From the NCBI GenBank assembly GCA_964023275.1, contig OZ029915.1:32591989-32655988 (forward strand): a stretch of 64,000 bases of DNA. Direction: 5' to 3'. Under the pieces are notes generated by a model, which did no database searches, was not told the DNA's origin, and was given only the letters and a program-made list of their open reading frames with translations. The stretch is from Norana najaformis (lineage: Eukaryota > Annelida > Clitellata > Crassiclitellata > Hormogastridae). This document shows, piece after piece, positions 1-10,829 of this stretch; position 1 is the first letter of the stretch, and every line of letters begins with the position of its first letter. The translations under genes and the position numbers were made by a program.

Positions 1-1
1 G

Positions 2-289
2 CAGGTAGAAGGTGATAAACTGCACGGGACAATCCTTTGTAGATTAATTCACAAATTGCCAACGGGTATTCATGTCCTCATTGGAAATGATTTGGTTGCG
101 CAGGATGTTCCACAGGGTGTGGCTGTTGTTACGCGGGCTCAGGCTATGGCTAGCGGTGACCTAGATGAGACGCGAACAGGTGTGAAAATTGTTGCTTCAG
201 ATGAACCGGATAATAGTGTTGAAGATTTGGACATTGAAGGTGTAACCCCCGTGTCTTATACTCTCTTGTCTAGTTCTGGTGACTATTGA
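2..289 (+). mobile_element. Ty3/gypsy-type retrotransposon polyprotein fragment
   Basis: The frame is open from the window edge to a TGA at 287-289 (about 95 codons). It contains the motif GIHVLIGNDL followed by a VVTRAQ stretch, which resembles the end of the aspartic-protease/linker region of Ty3/gypsy Gag-Pol proteins. No reverse transcriptase follows, so this is a truncated or interrupted copy, or an exon of a domesticated gene whose remainder lies upstream. Assignment rests on the short LIGNDL motif only. Confidence 0.5.
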
Positions 290-1149
290 TTGCAGTCACT
301 TTACATTACACTATGGTACTTACAAGATTGTTTAGCCAGTAAGTAGATACACATGTTAGTTGGGGTTTAGTCTCCTGATATGATAATTATAGGTCAGACT
401 CAAATCAACATGTGATATCTAGCGGAAATTGTAATGATATTACAACAGCTCGTATTTTTCCACTACGATCTTGTATCATAATGTATGATTGAATAAAAAT
501 GAACACAGACAATTGTTGTAAATCAATCAATATATTATATAGTTTAATGTCTTAATTAATTCTTAATTAAGGCCAGCTTCTTATCAAGCCTGAATCTATG
601 ATTCTACCCACCCACAAGCTTTGATGGCCATTTTACCCCTTGTATCCTGACTCTGAGGTAATGTCCCAAACAGTTTCACAGTGAGTTGTAGGGAGTTTGC
701 ATCGACGTAGAATGGTTAGATTGTCACTCACCACTAGTTGTCTCTGCGCAAACAATCCTATTCACCACGCCGACATACCTTGTAGAACATCGATTAAATG
801 TCTCTCGTAGTAGGTATTCCAACCGAGTTCCTTGCAGTTCAAGGGATGGAATTCACACGATTCAATCGTAACCGTCCAAAGGAATGGTTCCTTGACGAGA
901 TGGAGTTGCACTGTAGAGTCGAAGACGAGGTATCTTTGCTGTCTTTCGACTCACGCAGTTAAGTCCGTATCGACGAACTCACATGGACTTAATCCACGAC
1001 TTTCTGACGTTAGTTTCTCGAAGAAAACTTTGTCATTCCACAACGGAAACACAGGTTAACTACCTGTAAAAACATGAGCCTTTATACGCTCATCATTCGA
1101 GCAAGCAGTCCGACTTGACAAGTCCGCAACTGACCACTTATTTCTCGGA
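290..1149. other. Intergenic stretch without recognised gene
   Basis: No convincing ORF, RNA gene or repeat boundary was recognised. Frames are short and have no recognisable domain. A polyadenylation-type AATAAA occurs at about 492-497 on the + strand and could terminate the element to the left. Confidence 0.4.
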
Positions 1150-1205
1150 GTCACGTTGCTTTCGTTGAGCGCTGTAGAAATCTCGAGATTACGATTACGA
1201 TTGGA
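1150..1205 (+). repeat. 3'-end remnant of LINE family F2 (GATTAC tail)
   Basis: The stretch carries GCGCTGTAGAAATCTCGAGA followed by repeats of ATTACG. The same 3' terminus is found at 7917-8042, 15431-15560 (inverted), 17088-17215, 26745-26880 (inverted), 32417-32560 (inverted) and 57447-57600 (inverted). It is read as the extreme 3' tail of a 5'-truncated LINE insertion. Confidence 0.55.
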
Positions 1206-1804
1206 TCGCAACGAAGACCTTTACTGTCCAAAATCCAGCCGTGAACTAACTACTTCAACGGTTTTCACAGCGAATCTGCCATCGTCATAAGGTTTCCTAT
1301 TGGCCGAAATTATCGTCTGCCTCTTTCACCAATACTTGTAGCAATTTCATAGTCCTTCTATGAAATCTTCGTCTGCTCATTTGTTTACAAAGGATAAGGA
1401 GTCGCGTCTGCTGTGTCCCCTCATTGGCTGACGACTTCCAATAGCGCAGTGTTGCCATTGGTCGAAAATCCCACAAGTAAAATCGCGATTGGCTGGCAAT
1501 CAAAACATCAGTTTGAAATATCGTTCGTAATGACTCGCAAGATTGCGATTAAAATAATTCATCAACATCCACGTTGATCACCCGTAAAATTAGTTCAGAA
1601 AACCATCCTTTGTTCCCCATATTTACTATATTTTTAGAACCTAAGCTGGCCTTGCTATTTTGATTAGTTTGAACGTCCTAAGCGGGCCAGGTATTTTAAG
1701 TGAGTAATTACGTTAGTCAACGCAAACTCTTATTCTAACGCACGCATAAATGTATGTATGTATGTATGTATCTAATCTTTTATATAGCGCATTTTAAGAA
1801 CCTC

Positions 1805-2092
1805 TCAAAAGCGCTGTGAACATGGCTGCCCAGTTAATTTAAACAAGTAAGTCTTGACTAACGAAGAGAATGTTTCTTGGGACAAATTCACAGAAATAGA
1901 ACGAATGTTTATAGGAAGACTATTCCACAGGGAAGGACCCATGCAAGACAATGCACGGTGTTGTCGTGCTGATGTACCACAGCGAGGAACCTGTAAATCT
2001 CCTCGGGATGAAGAGCGAAGCGACTGACGACCCGGATGGGCACCGACCGGCACGAACAACTCTCGTATGTATTCAGGAGCGTAGCCAGCCAA
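1805..2092 (-). pseudogene. LINE ORF2, C-terminal tail
   Basis: This 95-codon stretch directly follows the TAG at 2093-2095 in the same frame. It carries APEYIREL, GPSLWNSLPINIRS and SSLVKTYLFKL, the usual C-terminal region of CR1/L2-type LINE proteins, and ends in a natural stop at 1805-1807. The TAG falls where related elements have a codon between the RT thumb region and the conserved APEY motif, so it is most simply a nonsense mutation. Confidence 0.8.
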
Positions 2093-3730
2093 CTAGGCCC
2101 GACCAAAGAGCAGGATCTTGAATTTGATTCTTTCTTCAATTGGTAGCCAGTGCAGAGTATCTCTCATATAAACTGATATATGGGAAAATTTCGGTAGATT
2201 AGCGACTAGACGGGCGGCACAATTCAGGACGGACTGGAGCTGACGAAGACGGAATTTTGGCAAACCTGCGAAGACAGAGTTGCAATAGTCCAGCCGTGTC
2301 AGGACGAAGGAGTGAAGTAATGCTGTTGCAGCGCTGAACGATAGATTACGCCGTATTGATCGAATTTGACGCAGCTGATAGTAGCACGACCTGCACAACG
2401 AATCGAGGTGGTCAGCCATGGACAGCTCACCATCTATAAGCACTCCCAGGTCACGGACCAGCTGTTGGGGCGACCAGCCCGGAAATGATGAGAGTAGCTC
2501 CTCTTGGTTGATTTTGGCACGAGCTTGACGGGTACCAATCCACAAAAATTGTGTTTTGGATGGGTTAAGCCGAAGGCGATTCGATGACATCCACACCTGT
2601 ACGTCTGTCACAGTTCCCAGCACCGACGTAAGGCAGGCGAGAGAATCAGCAGGACGACAGCTGGAATAAAGCTGGACATCGTCAGCATATTTATGAACAC
2701 GGGCGCCGCGTGTAGTAATGATACGAGTCAGATCTGCTGTATAAAGAATGTAAAGGAGCGGCCCAATGACCGAACCCTGAGGAACGCCGAAAGAGACTGG
2801 GACCCAGTCTGAGCAGGCTGACTCAATAGCTACCATCATCATCCGCTCATCAAGAAACGATCGAAGCCATTTCAGCGACTGGTCAACGAATCCATACGAT
2901 ACATTAAGACGTGTCGATAGTATGTCATGATCAACCGTGTCAAAGGCGGCACTTACGTCGAGAAGAGCGAGCAGTGTCAAGTGACCAGAGTCCATAGAAT
3001 CGTAGAAATCGGAAATCAGCCGCAAGAGGACTGTCTCGGTGGAATGACCCCTTCTGAATCCGGATTGGAGCTTTGGCATAAGGTCAGCCGCTTCAAGATA
3101 GCGCAACATCTGTCCAGGAACAACTTTCTCAATCATCTTGGATAAGAAGCTGAGATTTGATACCGGCCTGTAGTTGTTGATATCTTCAGGGTCCAGGCCC
3201 ACCTTCTTCAGTGTTGGCCGTATGACCGCACGCTTCTGACTGGCTGGTAAGACTCCCTCCATGAGCGACGCATTACAGAGCCGCACCAGAAAAGGCAGCA
3301 GGACGTCGATAAGCTCGTGGAGGAGAAACGTCGGAATGGGATCGAGCGTGCTTGATTTCGGCGGCATAGACAGAATAATGTTCCTTAATTGCGACTCGGT
3401 CACCAGGTCGAACCTTTCAAATCGATGGTCTGTTGTTGAGTAAGTAGGAGCAGGTGAGTCTTCGGTGTCACGGCGGACAGATGAGACCTTCTTTAGGAGA
3501 TGACGAAGGAAGTCCTCAGGAGAAAACGATGGCTTCTGTGAGCTCTGTGAGCGACCAAGGATCACTGAAAGACTTTTCCATAATCGCCTACTGTCCTTAG
3601 AGTCTCGAGCAATCATGTCCTCCCAGTAACACCGTTCCTTTTCCTGGAAGAAGCTGTGTTTTTGCCGCAGAAGCTTTATCCATTCCTGTCGATCACCGTC
3701 CAACCTGGTCCTCCGATAACGCCGCTCAGC
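2093..3730 (-). pseudogene. LINE ORF2, central part: reverse transcriptase
   Basis: This part is in the same frame as the endonuclease upstream. It shows the RT fingers/palm motifs in order: GFRRGHSTETVLL, LDVSAAFDTVDH (first catalytic Asp), GVPQGSVIGPLLY, and the catalytic YADD box, followed by SSNRLRLNPSKTQFLWIG and LGVLIDGELSM. It ends at an in-frame TAG (2093-2095), after which the C-terminal segment resumes in the same frame at 2092. All RT catalytic residues are present; only the two stop codons make this copy defective. Confidence 0.88.
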
Positions 3731-4864
3731 TCATCTAACCGTTCGCCGCATCGCTCGACATTCAAAGTCAAACCAAGGTGTAAGAGGACTAACCCTGATG
3801 CGGACTGGTCGGAGAGGTAGAATATCTTCGATAATGGAACGCAGGGTGGAATCGTAGAGGTCGCATAAATCAGCCGAGGTGGTATCCGTATGAGCAGTCA
3901 TTCCAAGCAAGTCACTGTCAAGAAGGCGACGACTAAAAGCATCTCTATCTAACGATTTCCATCCCCTGATGTTAGTCTCAGTGACCAGTGGCGATGAGTG
4001 AAAATATGGAACTCTGAAGATAAGGCTATGGTCAGAGATAGACGGAGGTACCATCGCGACTGAAACCGGCTCGCAGTCCTCACGGGTGATAAATAGATCA
4101 AGGCAGCCGCCGTGTATGTGCGTAGGCTCTTTAACATGCTGACACAGTCCGAAACTGGTTAAGAGATGCGTTAACTGGTCAGCCCAGGGACAGTTCAAAT
4201 CCTCCATATGGATGTTAATATCACCCGTTATAACCATTTGCGAGTCGAAAGTGGCTAGGTGTTCCAACAGGAGAGTAAACTCCTGAATGAAGGACTCAGA
4301 TGGCGGTTGTGATCCCGGTCGATAGATGACGGCGATAGTCAGAGGTCCACGTAATGTGGAAAATGAGCAAAGCAGGACCTCAAATGTGTTAAAGGTCACT
4401 GCGAGCTCAATTAACCTCGCTCGCAAATTCGCCCGATGGAAAATTGCCAGCCCACCGCCCGCACGACGTTGCGAGGAAAACCCCGACTCACTGCGTGACC
4501 GTTCGACGATACGGAACCCCGATGGCGCCGATCTCAACAGCGCGACGTCAGACGAAGACTGATGCCAGGTTTCAACAGCAACCATGATGTCGAGGCAGTA
4601 GTCAGTGATGGCATCCACTATGGAAGTCGATTTGTTTCCAACGCTCCTGACATCCCACGTTCCTAGACGCAACCCTAAACTTGATTTGGCGCCATCGTCC
4701 GTCACTTCAGTGGATGGTACTGACTGGCTAATTCGTTGCGAGCGCGGCCGCCATATACGCAATGAGAACAACGTCTTCCTCAGTGAACGTACAACTGACT
4801 GGCCACCACAGGCCAATCGCCTCAACACTTCAGCGCTGTACACCATAGACGGCCTCGTACACAT
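3731..4864 (-). pseudogene. LINE ORF2, N-terminal part: AP endonuclease
   Basis: This 377-codon segment begins at the first ATG (4862-4864) and ends at an in-frame TGA (3731-3733). It holds an exonuclease/endonuclease/phosphatase fold: LGTWDVRSVGNKS near residue 68, VAVETW near 95-100 with the catalytic Glu, VITGDINIH with the catalytic Asp, and the SDHSLI motif with the catalytic His. The domain nicks target DNA to prime reverse transcription. The frame continues after the TGA into the reverse transcriptase at 3703, so the stop is a point mutation and not a domain boundary. Confidence 0.85.
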
Positions 4865-4920
4865 GGCACACCTTAGACAAATCTCGACTCATAAGATGTC
4901 CGAAAGTTGATAAAATTTAC

Positions 4921-5506
4921 TAAAGTGCAGAGTTTTCCAAGAATTCAGAACCGATTATCTAATGTGTACGATAAATCCGTAATAATTCGCCAGTTTAAAA
5001 CCAAACTTTGACCGAGAAATGGCAAAATTACGTGAATAAATAAAACCGACAGCCATGTGTGTGTTTACACGCCAGAGGCGCCATACAGTATCCAGTATAT
5101 ATATAGATTCAGTCTACAATGTTCTACATGCATGTGAGAGCCCTGCTAAAAAATTTGCTGCGGACTGTCCCACTTTTATTTCAAGTTGTCCTTATTTGCA
5201 CTGAAATAGGCCTATGTAAACACTCCATTTATGAAAAGCACAACATGCACTAGTGTCCAATTGTACTGGATCATGTAAAATAATTTGATAAAAATATTTA
5301 CACAGTGTCATTCAAGCAACTCAGAAAAGTACTGCTTATCTGGCCATATTACCACAACTTTGAAGCTAATGCAAAAGTTCTGTATTTTCTGGAACCAATC
5401 CAGGAATTTTTCCATCAATTTTAAAAATTAAAACTTAACTCAATGAATGGAAAAGTTTTTTGCCACAGGTTTTCCCATATTCCAGAAGTGGTCTTATGCA
5501 ATGGCA
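4921..5506. other. Non-coding stretch with a decayed inverted-repeat arm
   Basis: No gene recognised. The part near 5440-5505 (AAAAGTTTTTTGCCACAGG, then CCAGAAGTGGTCTTATGCA) resembles the arm of the long-inverted-repeat element at 50580-50660, suggesting an old related copy. Confidence 0.3.
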
Positions 5507-5840
5507 TACCTGGAGGGGATTTTGGGGCCCAGACCCCTGAGGCCAAGACGGTGAAACTTAGAAGTCATGCGGATCTCATGAGATTTTTAGGTGTATCCCT
5601 CCTCTGATTGGTGACTCCTGACTTTGCTCTTTCAACAGATATGAGTGTCATACTGCAAAGATTATTTTCCAAGCTGATTTCAATTAGTCGACTTGTTTTA
5701 TTTCGGCAAAAAGTGTTTGCTTCCAAGCCTCCGGCCCAGACCAGCCAAGGGTTTAGGATGCTGCTCAGTTCCCTATTCATTAGGGGTTTCGCATCATCGG
5801 TGCTAGCTGTCTCAGACCCCCTCAATTTTCATCCAGGTAT
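5507..5840. mobile_element. Non-autonomous DNA transposon (MITE) flanked by TA
   Basis: Imperfect terminal inverted repeats of about 20 bp: the left end reads CCTGGAGGGGATTTTGGGG and the right end, reversed, CCTGGATGAAAATTGAGGGG. TA dinucleotides flank both ends (5507-5508 and 5839-5840), as produced by Tc1/mariner-type insertion. It is about 330 bp with no coding capacity. The family assignment is inference from the TA flanks. Confidence 0.5.
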
Positions 5841-7900
5841 TAAATGAAAAAGTCATGTATGCCACTGGTCATAAGCAGATGTTTCCAGTGATGCTCAATA
5901 TGGCTGAACTTTACGTCACAATTACAAAACAGGCTATCACAATAAATCACTTTTTGTAATGATACACTAATTAACAGGGAGTGCCTCCAATAAGTGGAAG
6001 CACTGTAATTTCTCTTGCAGTCTGAATTGGCCATATTGTGTTTAAGCAAGATGTTTGCAACTGGTCGTTTCTTCAGGATTACCCAATAGCCTCGATAAAT
6101 ACCGTACAAGAGAAGTGGAGGCTACGATAGACAGTCAAAAACAAGGTCCAGTAAAGGCAAGGTTTAGCCATGTCTACAGCGCTGTAACTAACTTAACTTG
6201 GGATTACATGCTGCAAAGCATCTATAAAATTAACTAGGATGCCAAAGCAATAAATGGCATACTTTTATTATCGCGGACCGCAGCCCAGCCATAGATATAA
6301 TTAATATTCATGATGTTTATAGGCGTGGCCTATTGTTGCTTTGGTGTGTCATGAAATAGACGTCCATTGTGCGATTCCCTTTACTATGATGTCAATAAGT
6401 AAGCAACATTCAGAAGCTATGCGTAAGAATAAACACAACATAAACAACACAGAATTTTAAAAAACATTCAAAACCTAAACACTACACATGAAATGAGCCG
6501 CAGACTGAAAATGAGGCGCAGTGTTCAGAAACTAAGTGGAATACTTAGCAAGTGTATCGTTTGGCAACATGGGGCAAAATGTTTAAGTACTATAAGTCAA
6601 ACGTTAGTCCAAAGCATTCATGTCACATGAACTCGTCGAGGTAGCTAGGTAGCATTGTTTTCATCGTGACAGTCATCCACTTGAACACGGATCTGACCTT
6701 CCGATAGTCCTCAGTATTATGTGTGTGATCCACTGTGAGGGTCTATAAAGTTCTGGTTGTGATTCATTGTTTTATGAATGTAACTGTGAGGCAATTAAGG
6801 TATATTCCAGTATGCTGCTGTGTTATCTGAAACGATAATATAAACGGGCGCAATAACCTATTCGATGATAGGCAATAATATTTCTGCATCTCTTTTCGTC
6901 ACAAACTTTATATATACCTGTTTTGCATTTGGGTCATAAGCACCAAAGATTCAGCAGTCAGTTTGCCCTAGATTCCGACCACAATGATACTTGCCTTAAT
7001 GAGTAGTGGCTAGTCTGTCTGTACTTCTTGACTGGGCCCACCGAGCTGAATTGGACCCTGCAACAGTCTTCAAGAGCAAATCTCATAGAAATGGGTAGTA
7101 GTCGACCCCGATATTTGGCAAAATGTCCAGAGTCTACAGTGTCTTTTGCAGGGGCATCTCGACTGCCCAGTAAAACAAACTTTTTTTGAGAAATCTTTGC
7201 TCCCTCGAGGAAACTCCCCTTCATAACGGACTGCTTCGATTGGCATTTTGGACACTTCTACACATATCTGCATAATTTTGACAACTCCTTAATAAGATTT
7301 ATGGGATGGAATACACGTAACACATTCCACGGTACTAAAAGAATTTTGTGACTATGTAAATACTAAGCACACTAAACTGAGCTTTACAAATACTAGTGAT
7401 CTTGAATATATTCATATTTGCTGCAACTAAATCCAAACTTACTATGCAAAAGTCATTGCAGGAATGAAGTCAGATGAAGTCAGGAAAGCCAGCACATATA
7501 CCCAGCCAAAAAGTGATTCCTCATAATATAATAAAGTTCCCTGGTCTCCGATAATTTACTGATGTATAAGGAAGCCAGCACAGAGAAGTCTCCCATAATG
7601 TAAATGAAGTCATGAGTGATCCCCGATAAGCCAGGCCAAAACCACAAGCAAGATCAAATGTGTGTTATAGAAAACTTACATTTGAGCCAGATAATCAGAA
7701 ACTTTACATATATATTTCGCACAATGGATGTCTCTTTCATGACACACCTACAACCAATCACGACACACCAAAACAAGGAACCAATCACGACCCACCAAAA
7801 CAACGATAAGCCACGTCTTTTATTGAGCGAGGGCACTGACCGCCATATCGTTCCCCGGTACTAGAAGTACGCCGCGATAAACTACCTCAAAAAGCTTACG
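5841..7900. other. Gene-free stretch
   Basis: No gene recognised. A possible small inverted-repeat element lies at 6242-6344 (ends CCAAAGCAATAAATGGC and, reversed, CCAAAGCAACAATAGGCC). At 7752-7805 a 27-bp period places two CCAATCACGAC motifs in tandem, which could be NF-Y-type boxes or chance. The remaining short frames show no domain features. Confidence 0.35.
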
Positions 7901-7904
7901 CAAC

Positions 7905-8042
7905 CGATGTGCCCGATTCTTGACCTGGAACTGAACCCTTCTTGTCTATAAAGTTTGCTTTTGACTGAACGCCTGAAAATAAGCTCGTTCCCGCGACTTA
8001 GCTTTATTTGGGCGCTTTACAAATCTCGAGTTTACGATTACA
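7905..8042 (+). repeat. 3' end of LINE family F2
   Basis: Runs from CTTGACCTGGAACTGAACCC to GGGCGCTTTACAAATCTCGA and then TTTACGATTA. The same 130-bp segment recurs at 17088-17215 and, inverted, at 15431-15560, 26745-26880, 32417-32560 and 57447-57590. It is interpreted as the 3' UTR/tail of one LINE family left by 5'-truncated insertions. Confidence 0.6.
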
Positions 8043-8229
8043 GTGCACTAGCCGCATCGAGTATCTAGTCTAATCCAAAATGCTGTTGGATTAAATATAA
8101 GGTCAGTTAAAATAAATATGAAAAATAACAAGGATAAAACTCTAAAGTTACATGCTGTTTCAGAACTTCGCGAACATCAGAAATCTCCAAACAATTTCTG
8201 TCGGTGCTCTGTCACCAAAACAAATGCAT

Positions 8230-8330
8230 TAACTAGTTACCTGAGGTCGGTCATTTCATTGAAAAATGAGCAGGGTCAAGGCCATATGGTCACAACAGAA
8301 AAACATCTACATTTACATTTAAGGTCTAGC
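8230..8330 (+). repeat. SINE family S1, 3' part
   Basis: Carries the family's 3' signature: TCATTGAAAAATGAGCAGGGTCAAGGCCATATGGTCAC and then ACATCTACATTTACATTTA, shared with 12719-12938 and 45715-45960. Only the last 100 bp are recognisable here. Confidence 0.5.
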
Positions 8331-8700
8331 TAATCAATATCCTCATGACGACCATTACATACAGCCACGCTGTGCAACCTCTGTTGAATCATGGTGCTGC
8401 TTAGCCAAGTCTTGAGTCATTGCAAGCTGCTGCAAGACCTTTCAGTCTCACAAAAGGTAACTGGAATGACTAGAAGAAGCAGCACAAGAATTTCCATCTG
8501 GCTAAGCAGAAGCCAAGCACATTGCTTCACAATACATTAGCCGCTTCATCGCAGTACTTAACCCAAACTGATGATGAAATATTCAAGTTGGATGCAACAA
8601 AGATCACTGTTAAATTCTTAATATTGTAGGCAAGTTTTATTAACAGTTCCTGTCAGCAAACACGATGGCGCCATAAGAGTTCTTGGATTATTGTTATCGG

Positions 8701-9780
8701 ATTATTTACATAGAGTCACAAAGAAATTATAAACATGTGCTAAGGCACTTTGTCACGTTTATAAACCATATTTTGTACATTAACCAGACAAACAAAAACA
8801 TTCACTCATAACTCAGTAAACTGTTAAGATAACTCAGCGTATTAAGTGTATAAAACTGGTAACAATTAACGTTTATCAGGAAGCACAGAATTTCTAGTTT
8901 ATGGCCAAATAACAAAACTTGTTATTTCAAAACAGCATGAAACGAAAGATAATTCTATGGCAAACAACTTCATAACCAAGAGTGAACTTCTCCTATTCTT
9001 CATTATTTATATATCTCCTCTTCTTCTATAGGTCCATGGGCTCATTGTCTGTTAGTGTCGATTGCATGCTTCACTGTAGATTCCACTGTCCCCTGTCCTG
9101 TGCTAACAGACTCAGCTCGGGCATGCCCATGCACAAGCCGACTTTGCGGCCAAATAGCAAAACAGCAAAAAACAAAAGATCATTCTATGGCAATCAACAA
9201 CTTCATAAGCAAGAGATATTAACTTCTCCTACTTTTCATTATTCACATATAGTCACAAAGAATTAAGGCACTTTTTCACTTTTCTACACCATATTTCTGT
9301 AAATTTACCAGACAAATAGGAAAACATTCTCTCACAACTCAGTAAACTGTTAAAATATTATTATTGTATTAAATGTTCCACTAAAGCTCGCAAACTCCGC
9401 TATTTTGGTCACATCATTAGACTTCCTCAAGATTCCATAGAAAATTCCATCATTCTGGGTCACGTTGAAGGCTATCGACACCGTGGCAGACCCCAAATTA
9501 ACTGGATCGACAATATTCTTTCCTGGACTAACCTTTCTGGTTCTTGTCTTCTCGCCGCTGCACGCAATAGGCGTCAATGGAGAGCTCTAGTCCATTCATG
9601 TAGCCAACCGTCGCGCAGCGACGTTGGTGCATGACATGACATTAAATGTATAAAGTTGGTAAGAACTAATGTTTACCAGTAAGCACAAAGTTTATAGTTT
9701 GTGGCCAAACAGCAAAACTTGTTATTTCAAAATAGAAATGAAAGCAATAAAATCGCAGCACAAACTACTTTGAAGCATTT
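8701..9780. repeat. Imperfect direct duplication, second copy split by a LINE insert
   Basis: Copy 1 spans about 8701-9010. Its sequence (TAGAGTCACAAAG ... CTCAGTAAACTGTTAAGA ... GTTTATGGCCAAATAACAAAACTTG ... CAAACAACTTCATAACCAAGAG) recurs as a second copy: its end part at 9147-9240 and its body from 9240 to 9376 continuing at 9641-9780. The second copy is interrupted at 9377-9640. About 140 bp of unrelated sequence (9010-9147) lies between the copies. Confidence 0.65.
9377..9640 (+). mobile_element. 5'-truncated LINE insertion with 9-bp target-site duplication
   Basis: An open frame on the + strand encodes the C-terminal tail of a LINE protein: KLRYFGHIIRLP, HRGRPQINWIDNI, AAARNRRQWRALV, ending SRSDVGA and a stop. 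The fragment is bounded by identical ATTAAATGT at 9368-9376 and 9641-9649 and ends in a CATGA dimer. The GRP...W...R..WR pattern is typical of LINEs that also encode YGAETW-like motifs, as at 60655-61300. Confidence 0.75.
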
Positions 9781-10829
9781 GTCTGTTTGCCACTTGAGCG
9801 CTACAGATCCATAAGTTTGAGTGCAGGGTCAAACTTGGTATGCAATCCAACGACACTAAAACAAAAACTATTAATACTTTTTTAACATAAAAGGTACTGT
9901 AAAGGATTCATTCCATCTCATCAGGTATGTAAAGCAGACCTGACCACTCAAAGTGATTTGATAGCAGTTAACTCAGTCCACAGGCTTCACAAGAGCCCAA
10001 AATTTATCAATATGTTATCCAATTGGAGGAGAATGATGACCAGAGTAAAGATTTGAATTTGAATCGTTAACAGTGCCATAGACTCATCCCATGGCTGACC
10101 ATTCATGCAGACGACTGTCAAGCATCATGGGCCTGTGTGATCAAATGATTTTATAGTGATATTTACAGCGATACTTGAAATAAATGTCATAAATTCAACT
10201 GTTTCATTCAAAACACATGCAAAATCATCAACAACAACCTGGGCAACACCAGGTACATTTTCTACACAGGCACACCAAGTCCAGCATGTCAAAAAGTTGT
10301 TCAAGATCTTACATCTACCCAAACATTCATTATGTCAAACGAAATGCAAGGTGAACATGAATATTCTGAGATGAGAAAACAAATGGCTGAGGGCTGGTGT
10401 GAAGTCTACAGTAAGTATGATGTAACTACTGTTTGTAATGTAATGTAATGTAACAAGCATTTATAAAGGTTTAAAATCAAGGTACAAACAAAAAGGCATG
10501 AAGCACGTTCAAAAACACTAGAGCAATTATATGTATACACACGTGTATATATGTATACTCCAAGACAGCATTTTAAATAATATCGAAAATAGAATAGTGC
10601 AAAAGAAGCAAATTCACAGTAAAAACTACTAACCATACCAATGTGACAATAAATTACACTCATGACTAATGAACCATCTAAACTTTACAATAATCTGTAA
10701 TAAGTTGAAGCTGTAAAAGATTCAACACAAAAAATCGCAACTAGAATTCCAACAAGCAGAAATAAACATGGACAATAGATGAAAGGCAGTAATTCAAGTT
10801 CTGAGCAAGAAACGCAAAGGCAAAACGAA
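9781..10829. other. Region downstream of the FRS2-like stop codon
   Basis: No second gene recognised. The part next to 10829 should hold the 3' UTR of the FRS2-like gene on the minus strand, but no convincing minus-strand AATAAA was found close to the stop. Short frames around 10125-10374 overlap on both strands and have no domain features. Confidence 0.3.

Larger units (their letters stand above)
1751..4920 (-). mobile_element. Near full-length APE-type LINE (CR1/L2-like), 3' end in (TACA)n
   Basis: Reading the minus strand, an apurinic-endonuclease domain is followed by reverse transcriptase and then a C-terminal LWNSLP...TYLFKLTG tail typical of CR1/L2-group LINEs. The 3' end is GCGCTATATAAAAGA followed by a TACA tetranucleotide tract (1751-1770), as expected for target-primed insertion of elements with microsatellite tails. 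The 5' limit is estimated just upstream of the first methionine. Decay is low: only two nonsense codons interrupt the ORF, suggesting a recent insertion. Confidence 0.85.

Noticed and set aside
4605-4910. 101-codon + strand ORF
   Set aside because: Complementary to the LINE endonuclease frame.
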